Shown here piece by piece: positions 1 to 8,712 of a stretch of 64,000 bases of DNA. Under the pieces are notes generated by a model. The model worked only from the letters and a program-made list of their open reading frames with translations. It was not told the origin of the DNA and did not search any database. This stretch comes from Arachidicoccus terrestris (GTDB taxonomy: Bacteria > Bacteroidota > Bacteroidia > Chitinophagales > Chitinophagaceae), in contig NZ_CP083387.1 in the NCBI RefSeq assembly GCF_020042345.1, positions 744,001 through 808,000 on the forward strand, read 5' to 3'. The position numbers were made by a program, and so were the translations under genes. Position 1 is the first letter of the stretch. Each line of letters opens with the position of its first letter.

Positions 1-198
1 TCCTTCTATGCACAGCACCGCGAACAGGCCTACGATCATTTGCTAAGTGACCATGACAAGGAAATGTTCAAATGGGTCCGCCTTTTCAATCCATATGACT
101 TGTATTCTAAAAATCCCAATCAGAAAAGCTGGGAAGAGCTCAAACCTTACTATCAGGACCTGGTCCACAAATACCTTCCTGAGCGATTAAAGTTCTAG
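1..198 (+). CDS. inositol oxygenase (MIOX), C-terminal part
   Basis: An open frame enters from the left edge and ends at TAG 196-198, giving 65 residues of a longer protein. The visible part has FKWVRLFNPYDLYSK followed by KPYYQDLVHKYLPERLKF. This matches the conserved end of myo-inositol oxygenases, where the family reads WV-x-FN-x-x-DLY-x-K and LRPYYQ-x-LIDKY. The family uses a di-iron centre and O2 to convert myo-inositol to D-glucuronate in the cytoplasm; the iron ligands lie upstream of the window. The next gene is a sodium/solute symporter in the same direction, so an inositol uptake and oxidation unit is plausible by inference. The family call rests only on this tail. Confidence 0.8.
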   Translation, partial: SFYAQHREQAYDHLLSDHDKEMFKWVRLFNPYDLYSKNPNQKSWEELKPYYQDLVHKYLPERLKF

Positions 199-268
199 AA
201 AACCTCGGTCACTCCATTATCTTTGAAAATCAAGATCTTCGTCTACATATAAAACACCCTTCTGTTCT

Positions 269-304
269 ATAAAGTTAGGTTTGGTTACACAAGCCTAACT
301 TTAT
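269..304 (+). terminator. hairpin after the inositol oxygenase gene
   Basis: Positions 271-283 and 290-302 form a 13-bp stem with one G-U pair (AAAGTTAGGTTTG / CAAGCCTAACTTT), extendable by two A-T pairs, with a 6-nt loop. The T-run after the stem is weak, so it may be a leaky terminator or a processing hairpin between the oxygenase and the symporter. Confidence 0.5.
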
Positions 305-399
305 TAACAATGGCACAGCAATCAATAGTAAAGAGATTGGCAGTACAAAGCCATAACACGGGTTGACCCCCTCATTCCTTTTACCGATAAAAACAGAAA

Positions 400-2037
400 A
401 TGAAGCAGCTGCAAACAGCCGATTATATTGTATTTTTTATCTATTTTGTTGCCGTTTCCCTGTATGGTTATTATATTTATCGCAAAAAAAAGGCCCAGAC
501 TACAGACTCCAAAGATTTCTTTCTGGCCGAAGGCTCTCTTACCTGGTGGGCCATTGGTGCTTCACTGATTGCTTCCAATATATCCGCAGAACATTTTATC
601 GGCATGTCCGGCTCCGGCTTTGCGTTGGGCCTGGCCATCTCCTCCTACGAATGGATGGCGGCAGCGACCCTGATTATTGTCGCCATATTTATCATACCGG
701 TGTATCTGAAAAACAAGATCTACACCATGCCCCAGTTTCTGGCGAAGCGCTACAGTGACAGCGTCAGCAGCATTATGGCGATTTTCTGGTTATTGGTTTA
801 TGTATTTGTCAATCTGACCTCCATTATCTATCTGGGCGCACTGGCCATCTCCTCTATCTCCACCATCAGCTTTGGCTGGAGCGTATTCGCCCTGGTCCTG
901 TTTGCGCTGTTTGTCACACTGGGTGGCATGAAAGTCATTGGTTATACGGATGTGGTTCAGGTATTGGTTTTAATCATCGGCGGCCTGGTCACCACTTACC
1001 TGGCACTTACATTATTATCAGACCAGTTTGGTTTTGGCAAAGACATTCTCAAAGGGTTGTCTATACTGCGAAAAGAGGCCCCCGAGCATTTCCATATGAT
1101 CTTCAAGCCATCCAACCCCTATTATAAAGACCTGCCAGGTATCTCTGTGCTGGTGGGTGGCATGCTGGTTAATAACCTTGCCTATTGGGGCTGTAATCAA
1201 TATATTGTACAAAGGGCACTGGGCGCTGATCTGAAAACAGCCCGCAAAGGAATTTTATTTGCAGCCTTTTTGAAGCTGCTCGTGCCGGTGATTGCCGTTT
1301 TACCGGGTATCGTCATGTATGTACTGCATAGCAGGGGTATGTTTCATGCAGAGATGGCAGATGTAGCCGGCGTTGTCAAGCCGGACCACGCCTACCCCAC
1401 GCTGATGAACCTGTTACCTTCCGGGCTTAAGGGAGTTGCCTTCGCGGCCCTTACGGCTGCAGTGGTGGCCTCTCTTGCCGGGAAAGCCAATAGTATCTCT
1501 ACGATATTCTCACTGGACATCTATAAAAAGCATATCAATAAAAACGCTTCCGAAAAGAAAATGGTCGGTATAGGCAAATGGGTCGTCATCGTCAGTTTAA
1601 CGATCGCGGCCTTGATAGCCCCTGCTTTAAAGTCCCTGGACCAGGCCTATCAGTTTATCCAGGAATACGTCGGATTTATCTCTCCCGGCGTGCTGGCCAT
1701 CTTCCTATTGGGTTTCTACTGGAAGCGGACCACCACCGCTGCCGCCATGACAGGCGCCTTACTGACGATTCCACTCTCAACGGTCCTCAAATTTCTGCCC
1801 GAATGGACGGGCGGCCTGTTCCCGGATTATCCATTTTTAGACAGAATGGGCATCACCTTTGTCGTGATAACCGCGACCATGGTTGTCATGAGCCTCGTGA
1901 AGCCCAGTCAGGCCGTAAAAGACGAACAGTCTATCATCAAAGTCGATACCTCTATGTTTAAAATCAATGCCGGCTTTGCATTTGGATCCATTATCATCAT
2001 GGGGATATTGACGGCGCTTTATACCGTGTTCTGGTAA
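400..2037 (+). CDS. SSS-family sodium/solute symporter (SGLT-like)
   Basis: The 545-residue product is an inner-membrane symporter of the sodium:solute symporter family. It begins with a hydrophobic helix at about residues 8-26, then KDFFLAEGSLTWWAIGASL, the typical first core helix of sugar-type SSS proteins, followed by about a dozen further hydrophobic segments to the C terminus. Length and layout are those of bacterial SGLT-like sugar or polyol carriers (usually 500-560 residues). The neighbour upstream is inositol oxygenase, so myo-inositol or a related polyol is the most likely substrate, but that is inference. The ATG at 400 is the first Met of the frame and no clear ribosome site precedes it, as is usual in Bacteroidota. 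Confidence 0.85.
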   Translation: MKQLQTADYIVFFIYFVAVSLYGYYIYRKKKAQTTDSKDFFLAEGSLTWWAIGASLIASNISAEHFIGMSGSGFALGLAISSYEWMAAATLIIVAIFIIPVYLKNKIYTMPQFLAKRYSDSVSSIMAIFWLLVYVFVNLTSIIYLGALAISSISTISFGWSVFALVLFALFVTLGGMKVIGYTDVVQVLVLIIGGLVTTYLALTLLSDQFGFGKDILKGLSILRKEAPEHFHMIFKPSNPYYKDLPGISVLVGGMLVNNLAYWGCNQYIVQRALGADLKTARKGILFAAFLKLLVPVIAVLPGIVMYVLHSRGMFHAEMADVAGVVKPDHAYPTLMNLLPSGLKGVAFAALTAAVVASLAGKANSISTIFSLDIYKKHINKNASEKKMVGIGKWVVIVSLTIAALIAPALKSLDQAYQFIQEYVGFISPGVLAIFLLGFYWKRTTTAAAMTGALLTIPLSTVLKFLPEWTGGLFPDYPFLDRMGITFVVITATMVVMSLVKPSQAVKDEQSIIKVDTSMFKINAGFAFGSIIIMGILTALYTVFW

Positions 2038-2184
2038 GAATAGCTATCTGGATTTGAGCGAATCAACAGTAATATTAAATGCATAATAATTTGCAGACAA
2101 TACTTGATAGCTGTGATCGCCTGTGCATATCTGCGACTCCTTACCTGAAAGCTGCTACCTGAAATGGAATCCAGTTCATAATAT

Positions 2185-3504
2185 CTATAAACCCAGCTCT
2201 AAACCCTTACGCTGCTGCTTCCTTTTTGATAATGCACGCTGCTGCCTATAGCGGTCTTTATCATAATATAGATGATCCCTTAAAATTTCAAAAACGGGCA
2301 ATTCATTGCCAGGATAAAGGCGGCTCTCTTCCTGAGGCTCCCCGCCAGGCGCCTCGGCGGCATCTTTTGTCTGATCAGAACAGGTCAATTGCAGACCATT
2401 CGCTTCCTGCGATAACCCGATATTAGGCAGCACAGGCCCAAGCATATTATTATCAGGCACTCTTGCTATACTTAGAAAAGTTTCATAATGATATTTCTTT
2501 CCCAGCTCCCAGTCATTAAAGACTGAGCGGGCACCATTATCAATAAAGGTAGCCCCAAAGACTTTACCTTCCGGGTTTGTGTTAAAAACAATGCGTATAC
2601 CTTGTGCTCGCAACCGTGTTTCCATTTCCGCCTGATTTGCCCCACTGATGAGCGCTTTATCCAGATGATATCTGAGCCGCATCCGGAGAGCCCCTCGACT
2701 CATTTCATTGACAGCGAAACGTCTTTCCAGCAGTTTTAACGTCGGCGAGCCGAAAATATTGCTGGATTTGATGGCCTTGCCCACCCGTTTACCCTGTTCA
2801 TCTAACAGATAGTAAATCAGTCCCCGATTGGCATGCAGCCTGCTCCCGGGGCGGCCGGCATCTGCCATGATGCCAAATTGATTCAAGACAGCATTGAACT
2901 GCGGTAAAGAGCCAGTGTTATAGCTTTTTTCAACCTGGCTTACAACAGAGGAAATAGCCATCCAGGTAGACATCTCTCCATAACGGATCCGGTGCAAAGG
3001 AACCCTTTCCAACTGAATATTTTGTCTGCTGTGCCGGTCTCCCATCGGGTGAAGTCCATAGAACTGGTCTATCACCCTGGCTACCGCCAGGGAAGCCTCC
3101 CACCCCAACCGCTGCGTGGGCATGCGCCTGCCTCCCTCCTCAATAGCAACACTGACCAGATGCACATGAGGATGTCCGGCGTCAAAATGCTGATAAACCA
3201 GATAAGGTTGTTTATCAAAACCGATACCCCGCATATAGTCGCCAGTGATCTGGATCAATTTTGTCGAATCCAGCGTATCCTCCTTTATAAAGTTCAGTGA
3301 AACATGCATGACACTAGCCTTCGACCTAGTGTTCTGGCGGCTCAGTTTTCGAAACACCTCCAGTTTTCTTTGGGCCGAAAGATGTGCTGCATCTGTGCCA
3401 AACCCAGATGCAAAGAGCAATTTGGCAGCTGAAGCGTCTACTTTCTTTTCATTGTAGTTCAACGTACTGCTCATCGAGCCGGAAAAATTTACTCTGGCAA
3501 CCAT
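2185..3504 (-). CDS. mobB: MobB-type relaxase/mobilization nuclease
   Basis: The 439-residue protein resembles the relaxases of Bacteroidota mobilizable and conjugative elements. The N terminus carries NYNEKKV with a tyrosine at residue 17, the expected nicking residue. Residues 104-116 read YQHFDAGHPHVHL, the histidine cluster (H106, H111, H113, H115) that binds the metal ion in MOBP-like relaxases. The protein would nick its origin of transfer and pilot the strand through a conjugation channel supplied by another element. It overlaps the upstream mobA-like frame by about 16 bp, so the two are translationally linked. Nothing suggests truncation. No tra genes or integrase lie nearby, so the unit is at most mobilizable. 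Confidence 0.85.
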   Translation of the reverse strand: MVARVNFSGSMSSTLNYNEKKVDASAAKLLFASGFGTDAAHLSAQRKLEVFRKLSRQNTRSKASVMHVSLNFIKEDTLDSTKLIQITGDYMRGIGFDKQPYLVYQHFDAGHPHVHLVSVAIEEGGRRMPTQRLGWEASLAVARVIDQFYGLHPMGDRHSRQNIQLERVPLHRIRYGEMSTWMAISSVVSQVEKSYNTGSLPQFNAVLNQFGIMADAGRPGSRLHANRGLIYYLLDEQGKRVGKAIKSSNIFGSPTLKLLERRFAVNEMSRGALRMRLRYHLDKALISGANQAEMETRLRAQGIRIVFNTNPEGKVFGATFIDNGARSVFNDWELGKKYHYETFLSIARVPDNNMLGPVLPNIGLSQEANGLQLTCSDQTKDAAEAPGGEPQEESRLYPGNELPVFEILRDHLYYDKDRYRQQRALSKRKQQRKGLELGL

Positions 3505-3899
3505 TTTTCTGAAAGTTTAGTAATCCTATCAAGCAGGGGCGTTATCCTATGGCGGACAGCCTCTACACGGGCATCTATGCTCCCGGCCGCAGATCGCGTT
3601 GGAATCCCTTCCTCGTCAGGGGCCTCCATTTGGATAGCAGAAATGCCCCGTAAATCAATATCCATACTGCTTAAATGATTATACAGCCTGAAAAGCGCCC
3701 ACATTACCTCATCTAGTGCAAATTCTTCATGCCTGACAATCACCTTTCTGTTGTCAATACGCTCCCGGATCAGTGCGCTCATCGAGGGGAAGCCGCCTGC
3801 TCTTTTCTGTTCCAGCAGTTCCGCATATATTTTTCCGGATACCCCAAAAGTAAACATTTTATGCACCGGGGCCTTGCCGTCTTTCTCCAATACGCTCAT
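3489..3899 (-). CDS. MobA-like mobilization accessory protein (ribbon-helix-helix)
   Basis: The protein is about 136 residues from the ATG at 3899; an upstream start at 3926 would add nine mostly hydrophobic residues and is less likely. The stretch KMFTFGVSGKIYAELLEQKR followed by SMSALIRERID has the strand-helix-helix pattern of MobA/MobC accessory proteins, which bind the origin of transfer and help the relaxase assemble. The rest is helical. It overlaps the relaxase start, the standard mobA-mobB order of Bacteroidota elements. The exact subfamily cannot be fixed from the sequence alone. Confidence 0.65.
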   Translation of the reverse strand: MSVLEKDGKAPVHKMFTFGVSGKIYAELLEQKRAGGFPSMSALIRERIDNRKVIVRHEEFALDEVMWALFRLYNHLSSMDIDLRGISAIQMEAPDEEGIPTRSAAGSIDARVEAVRHRITPLLDRITKLSEKWLPE

Positions 3900-4123
3900 C
3901 GCTATTAAATCTAAAAAGATTAACAAATCAAAATTATACGAACTACCGGCGGCTAAAAACTAAGCACCCTGCCTGCTTCAAAGAGCCATCGATAACGCCT
4001 GATCATCCTTCCACCTGAAACAACCCTTCATGCGCTATTCTCCGCTCAGGATAGCCGGGCCCAAACGGAGGCCTGACTAAGCTAATGGTGTGAACTAGAC
4101 GTCCTACAATAAAAAACCGGCTT

Positions 4124-4540
4124 TTACTCAGTAGCGCTCAATTTGCCGGCAATCCTGCCAACCAGTTCATACAGTACCGGAATTTGATCACCCACCTTCT
4201 GATAAATGGATACCGCCGTTTCGACGTAAGAGAGCCGGACCTCGGGATCCTGAACCGTGTAGAGGCTCCTGGCAAGCCTTCTGATAGATCCGCTGTAAAT
4301 GTCTAGCTCCATTTCCACAGCGGCTATCTCTTTTAATAAACCGTCAAGGCTGTCACCATAGTACACCGCAACGACGGCTCTCTTATTGAGTATATGACGT
4401 ACCAACTCGGCTTTTGTCTGGAACAGCGTTGCAGCCATTAAATCAAACAAGCTTCTATACTGACAAATAGAAAGGAGCACAGAAATCTGCCTGTTGGTTG
4501 ATAATTGACTATTCTTTCCATCCTTCTGACACTGCTGCAT
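4124..4540 (-). CDS. second small mobilization-type DNA-binding protein
   Basis: The 138-residue protein contains NRQISVLLSICQYRSLFDLM then TKAELVRHILNKRAVV, the beta-strand plus two helices pattern of MobC/MobA-like relaxosome proteins. A helical tail (LLKEIAAVEMELDIYSGSIR) follows. It lies upstream of the MobA-like and relaxase genes on the same strand, with about 200 bp between. I infer a role in relaxosome assembly or in regulation of the mob genes. The first 15 residues may not be translated, since no clear start signal is visible. Confidence 0.45.
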   Translation of the reverse strand: MQQCQKDGKNSQLSTNRQISVLLSICQYRSLFDLMAATLFQTKAELVRHILNKRAVVAVYYGDSLDGLLKEIAAVEMELDIYSGSIRRLARSLYTVQDPEVRLSYVETAVSIYQKVGDQIPVLYELVGRIAGKLSATE

Positions 4541-5101
4541 GAAGTTTCGCTGTTATGATGATGACAATACCGGTAGATAACTTCAATAGAAATGCGGCAA
4601 TGAAGCCTCTTATTGAGGTGCTTGACCCATTTCCAACATACTTATAGGCTGGATTGACGCTTTTTTGCAGATAAATACCTCCGCTTAAAGGGCGCCATTC
4701 AGCTTCCATTTTCAGCCAAAACCGGATCGGCAAATGTGAAGCGAAAACTTCTACGTTTTTGCTAGTATGATACTATTAATAGATTTTTTTGTGACTTTGT
4801 TGTGTTTTAGTGGCTTTCACAAAACAAGTATGTCAGTAATGACAGCAATCCGGGGTTTCTCAAACAGGCTGCACTTTATTCCTAATTCTCGCATATATAT
4901 TTCAGAAAAGTTCGTTTTAAAGATACGGCAGCGCTACTTGCGCCAAGCCAACTATCATGATTTTCCCATTTTAAACGCCACAATTACTGCAATTACGTAT
5001 CTTTACCACAGTTCGGCACATCTCCGCTGCAGCTATAATGCCAAAGTTACAAGCAGTTTATCATAAGATCTGGTAATTTTTAAGTACTACTTGACAGAAA
5101 A
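4541..5101. other. intergenic region between mob genes and AraC gene, with overlapping palindromes
   Basis: This 560-bp A+T-rich divergent region holds no convincing gene. At 4763-4775 there is TAGTAT-g-ATACTA and, overlapping it at 4773-4782, the palindrome CTATTAATAG. Both lie upstream of the leftward mob genes and could be a promoter-operator or part of a transfer origin. The remainder has short open frames with poor composition and no family resemblance. Confidence 0.35.
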
Positions 5102-6127
5102 ATGGACAATAGTTTCTTCGACATAAAATCGTCAAAAAATGACACCCACTATTGGAATAATATTCCCTATAAAAAGGGCAAGAACGGCATATTCCTGCCC
5201 GAAAGCGGAGTCATTTCCCTGCATAGCGGCTGGTCCGACATGCACTTCCACTTTTTTGACCGGGCCAAATACACCCTCTACATCAACCTTTATGATGTCC
5301 GTGACAGCAGGGAAACCCGTGTACAATCCGCAGGCTCCACTGTTGAATACACCATGATGCTGACCAACCAGGTATACAATCATCTGGGAGGACTACAACC
5401 AGCTGAAATCCCGCAAGGTGCTTTCAATATTACCTATCTCCCATTCGTTGATTCTCTTGTAAGATTTAAAAAAGGACAATTCTATTGTACACTTGACATC
5501 CATTTGAAAGACGTGTTCCTGAATGAACTAATGATCGATTTTCCATCAGTTATGGAACCCTTGCTGAATGCCATGGAGCATAAAACACCTAAAAGGGTTT
5601 TTGATCTCCATGCCCCCTGCACACTTTTTATGACAGACCTTGCCCGCTCTATTTTGCATTATCTGAATAGTGGCCCAGCCTATTTGCCGGTAGTCGACAA
5701 AAATGTCGAAGGCCTCATTGCGCATGCCGTGGCGTACAAAATGGGAACCTACAGTTCCTCTCTGGATGATAAAAGGACGCTGCTAATGCATGAAATTTAC
5801 TACAAGGCGATCGAAAATCTTTCCAAGTTCCCCGGTATAGATGAACTCGCTCAATTTGCACAAACAAACCCCACCACGCTGCATCGAGAATTCAAAGAAA
5901 TGTTTAATATAACCATAAAACAACACTGGATAGCGTACCGGCTCGACAAAGCATTACAGATGGTTGTTCATGAACGGGACAAGAGAATATCGGAAATTGC
6001 GCTAATCTTGGGATACACTTGCCTGGCGAATTTCAACAGAGCTTTCAAAGCCAAATACAAACACCCACCGGGTTTCTTCAGAAATGGACAAAGCGACATT
6101 GATTCAATACGCCTGGATGACCAATAG
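5102..6127 (+). CDS. AraC-family transcriptional regulator
   Basis: The 341-residue protein has an N-terminal sensory part of about 200 residues and a C-terminal AraC DNA-binding domain at about residues 225-325. The latter shows a first helix-turn-helix at GIDELAQFAQTNPTTLHREF and the second signature ISEIALILGYTCLANFNRAFKAKYKHPP. The N-terminal half follows the Bacteroidota pattern of a beta-rich sensor in which a hydrophobic strand, a 'YLPF' turn and a 'F-K-x-G-Q-F-Y-C-T-L-D-I' strand occur. It is followed 150 bp later by a protein made only of such a sensor domain and then by another AraC regulator. The target is unknown; the adjacent mob genes or the downstream redox/SusCD cassette are candidates. 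Confidence 0.85.
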   Translation: MDNSFFDIKSSKNDTHYWNNIPYKKGKNGIFLPESGVISLHSGWSDMHFHFFDRAKYTLYINLYDVRDSRETRVQSAGSTVEYTMMLTNQVYNHLGGLQPAEIPQGAFNITYLPFVDSLVRFKKGQFYCTLDIHLKDVFLNELMIDFPSVMEPLLNAMEHKTPKRVFDLHAPCTLFMTDLARSILHYLNSGPAYLPVVDKNVEGLIAHAVAYKMGTYSSSLDDKRTLLMHEIYYKAIENLSKFPGIDELAQFAQTNPTTLHREFKEMFNITIKQHWIAYRLDKALQMVVHERDKRISEIALILGYTCLANFNRAFKAKYKHPPGFFRNGQSDIDSIRLDDQ

Positions 6128-6273
6128 TTGTCTAAGAAGGCGCAATTTTGCAGTCTAATAATATAAGAATCAACAAAAATATTTACAAAAAGCTAATAAT
6201 AATTTACTTTTTACAAAGTCTTTGCGGTAACTGTGTTTGATCTTTGGGGCAGAACATCAAAATAACCCCAATT

Positions 6274-6744
6274 ATGAACGCAATATTACATATCGAGATA
6301 GAAGATCAGCAAGTAAAATACACAAATACACCCCCTAAGAGCCTCTCACAAGGCCTCTTTCATTTGGCTGATATCTGGGCAGTATCTGATCCCAGGGTGG
6401 ATATCCTTATTCAAAGGAAATCCTATATGGATAACGCATTCTGGAAATACTCCTTTGTGGCGCACCAAAACGTCAAGTTGTATTTCTATCAGCCGGTTCA
6501 AAGTATATTCATGTTTTTCAATATCGGAAAAAGGCTTAAAGTACAGTTGGGGCACCAAGCCCCGACTGTCTACAACAATTACGAATACAACATGTTCACC
6601 ATGCCCGAGTTTCGGCTAACGGCGTATCCGGCAGCGGGTAAAAACAAATTCGAATTGTTCTTAATGGATATTGGCAAAGGAGACAGAAACAGTGTGACAA
6701 GTGTCCTGGCAGCGGCCGCTCAACTTAACCAATTGAGCAGCTAA
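6274..6744 (+). CDS. stand-alone AraC sensor-like protein, no DNA-binding domain
   Basis: The open frame could start at TTG 6244, but ATG 6274 gives a natural start and a 156-residue protein. Its middle, IFMFFNIGKRLKVQLG followed by YEYNMFTMPEFRLTAYP and then FELFLMDIG, follows the strand order of the N-terminal sensor domain of Bacteroidota AraC regulators such as its two neighbours. The protein stops where the DNA-binding domain would begin. It could be a partner or modulator of the flanking AraC proteins, or a remnant after loss of the helix-turn-helix domain. No signal peptide or membrane segment is present. The domain assignment is by pattern only. Confidence 0.45.
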   Translation: MNAILHIEIEDQQVKYTNTPPKSLSQGLFHLADIWAVSDPRVDILIQRKSYMDNAFWKYSFVAHQNVKLYFYQPVQSIFMFFNIGKRLKVQLGHQAPTVYNNYEYNMFTMPEFRLTAYPAAGKNKFELFLMDIGKGDRNSVTSVLAAAAQLNQLSS

Positions 6745-6916
6745 GCATTACTAATGAGCACCGGTCATCATGGAGCTAAGCGGGCATTCATTTATCTGCT
6801 TCTGACGAGGTAGGGGTTAAAAAATCCCCGTTATACCGCTATAATAAAACAGCTATTCCTCCGGCTACCTTAATCAATAGAGGAGCGGACAAACTTATAT
6901 TAAAAACTGTTTACTC

Positions 6917-6947
6917 CGGTAATTTTGGGCTCCGACCAAAATTACCG
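6917..6947. repeat. perfect 12-bp inverted repeat
   Basis: CGGTAATTTTGG and CCAAAATTACCG flank the loop GCTCCGA. The arms match without mismatch. It sits 170 bp after the stand-alone sensor gene. It may be a protein-binding site, a transcript hairpin, or an end of an element. Confidence 0.6.
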
Positions 6948-7261
6948 TGTATTAAATACTTTTTAAGGGGGTCGTGGTATTTTAATTCATCCAGCCTTAG
7001 ATGAATGACGCCTGTTGATGGGGCAGAAAAATCAATTAATATGGCACTTGTTGCAGCAGCCCCTGAATATTGATAATGCTGCCTGCCCGAAAGCCAGCCA
7101 CGACGGCGACTTCATAACTGGTATCGACAGGAAAAGGCGCATAGCACCAGCGAGATGGTGACAATAGGCAACGGCGGTAAGATCTGTCGCCGTTGCTTTA
7201 CTACTTGCTCCTCCAGTTACAAAAGAATTTAAATGTGACAGTTGATAGGCCAGATTACTGT

Positions 7262-7298
7262 GTCAAAATGCAGCAAAAGCGCAAATCCGCATTTTGAC
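7262..7298. promoter_or_regulatory. inverted repeat upstream of AraC gene, candidate operator
   Basis: GTCAAAATGC and GCATTTTGAC are perfect 10-bp arms separated by 17 nt. The outer bases (TGT before, CCACA after) partly extend the symmetry. The site lies about 100 bp before the start of the following AraC gene, a position fit for autoregulation; this role is inferred. Confidence 0.4.
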
Positions 7299-7395
7299 CC
7301 ACACAAGCCGGCAGGCCGATTTAAAGTGCACTTATCTATTTGATATAGTCAAACAGTTTTCTACTGCCGAATGTCGCCGTCCCCCAAAATAAAAT

Positions 7396-8364
7396 ATGAG
7401 AAAAAATGATTATAATACGAACCCTCCCTATGTGATCTGCTTTTCAGAAAGGCCAAAAGCGACAAAGAACGTGAAAGGGAGGCTCCCTAGCTGGTGCAGG
7501 GTACCTGTTCCAAAAGCGGAGGAAGCAGTTTACTATCAATTTCCGGGTGTTGACATACTTAGCCAAAAGCTTAACCGGCTGCATTTTTCTGCCAATGCGG
7601 TCGAAATCCATACAGGCGTCCCATTCGAGTTACCCTTCCAAGTCAACGAAGACCAACTGTTTTTTCTATATATGCTGGAGGGTGGTATGGAGTTTAGTAC
7701 TGCAGATGGTCTCTATATAACGAAAGCCCAGAAAAAGAACTTCTATCTGTCTCATAATGGACCTGGCATGTTTAAGGCTCGTATGGGGGCAGGAAAACAT
7801 GTCGCATTTGTTGTCGCAATTAAGGTCAGTTGGGCAAAAAGAAACTTTCAGGAATTTGCCAATCTAAATCCCCTCCTGCAGGAAATGCTAAACGCAACAC
7901 AGCCCTATAACATTATGCCACATTGCCGGATCGATAGGCAAGTAGAGCAATGGCTGGCGGAAGCGATCTCAACACCCCATACCAATACTGTCGTTCAGGA
8001 TAGCACTTTTCGTATGTTTATATCGCTGACACTCGATCACTACGACACACTTTTGGCCGCTTCACAAGGCATGATCGCCTATAAAGTGAAACAATATATT
8101 GATGAGCATTATACCGACCATGATCTCAAATACAACAAACTGGCTTCCCTGCACTACATTACCGTACGTACACTCAACAATAAATTCAAGGCAGCCTATC
8201 ACATTACAATACATGACTATTGCACGCTCCAACGTATGAAGATGGCGAAGCAGTTGCTGGAAAAGGAAGGAATGTTATTTAGCGACGTCTATTTTAAAGT
8301 CGGATACAACAACGAAAGCAGTTTCCGGTATGCTTACAATAAGTTCTGGAAAAAGGCTACATAA
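7396..8364 (+). CDS. AraC-family transcriptional regulator
   Basis: The 322-residue protein carries a C-terminal AraC domain at about residues 225-322. A first helix-turn-helix lies around LKYNKLASLHYITVRTLNNK, and the second ends with SDVYFKVGYNNESSFRYAYN, which fits the AraC signature. The N-terminal 200 residues form a sensor of the same type as in the two preceding proteins (FLYMLEGGMEFSTADG). It is the last gene before the MauE/two-Cys peptide pair, 350 bp upstream of it, so control of that cassette is possible. The start ATG is preceded by an A-rich stretch and no ribosome site. Confidence 0.85.
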   Translation: MRKNDYNTNPPYVICFSERPKATKNVKGRLPSWCRVPVPKAEEAVYYQFPGVDILSQKLNRLHFSANAVEIHTGVPFELPFQVNEDQLFFLYMLEGGMEFSTADGLYITKAQKKNFYLSHNGPGMFKARMGAGKHVAFVVAIKVSWAKRNFQEFANLNPLLQEMLNATQPYNIMPHCRIDRQVEQWLAEAISTPHTNTVVQDSTFRMFISLTLDHYDTLLAASQGMIAYKVKQYIDEHYTDHDLKYNKLASLHYITVRTLNNKFKAAYHITIHDYCTLQRMKMAKQLLEKEGMLFSDVYFKVGYNNESSFRYAYNKFWKKAT

Positions 8365-8712
8365 CAATGCACGGCGCCTAAAAAGCTATTCCCACCAAAA
8401 AAAGACCGGTTTCATCAAAAAAGGAGGTAAAATTTACCTATTTTCTGTTTTTTGCGCCATATCAGTAGCTGAACTTTGTAATTGAAATAAGGATGATTAT
8501 ATCGAATGAATCTCCCAATATTGGAATATTATTACCGCTTGATGAGGCTGCATAAATAAGCTAATATTATCCCAGCTCACAGGTATTTCAAAGGGTAGCT
8601 CAAACACAAATCTGAATCTGAGAGTATAGCTGCAATAGGAACCACAGTTGGCAATAGCCATTGGTAATTATATTCTTTAATAAAAAGTGACCGAACGCTC
8701 AAAATAGCGAAA
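8365..8712. promoter_or_regulatory. upstream region of the MauE-like gene with two palindromes
   Basis: No gene is seen in these 348 bp. AGGTAAA-a-TTTACCT (8425-8439) is followed by a T-rich stretch and may end the AraC transcript. CCAATATTGG (8515-8524) is a perfect 10-bp palindrome about 190 bp before the MauE-like start and could be a regulator site. Confidence 0.4.

Larger units (their letters stand above)
6745..7395. other. intergenic region with two inverted repeats
   Basis: No gene was recognised in these 650 bp. Two clear inverted repeats are present: CGGTAATTTTGG (6917-6928) with CCAAAATTACCG (6936-6947) around a 7-nt loop, and GTCAAAATGC (7262-7271) with GCATTTTGAC (7289-7298) around a 17-nt spacer. 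The second lies about 100 bp before the AraC gene and could be its operator. The first has no following T-run, so it is not a standard terminator. Confidence 0.5.

Noticed and set aside
4509-4733. Small leftward frame overlapping the second mobilization gene
   Set aside because: It begins with TTG or a late ATG, overlaps the better supported gene by 32 bp and matches no family; one weak hydrophobic stretch is not enough.
4767-5066. 99-codon rightward frame before the first AraC gene
   Set aside because: Composition follows the A+T-rich background, no domain is seen, and it covers the region where promoters are expected.
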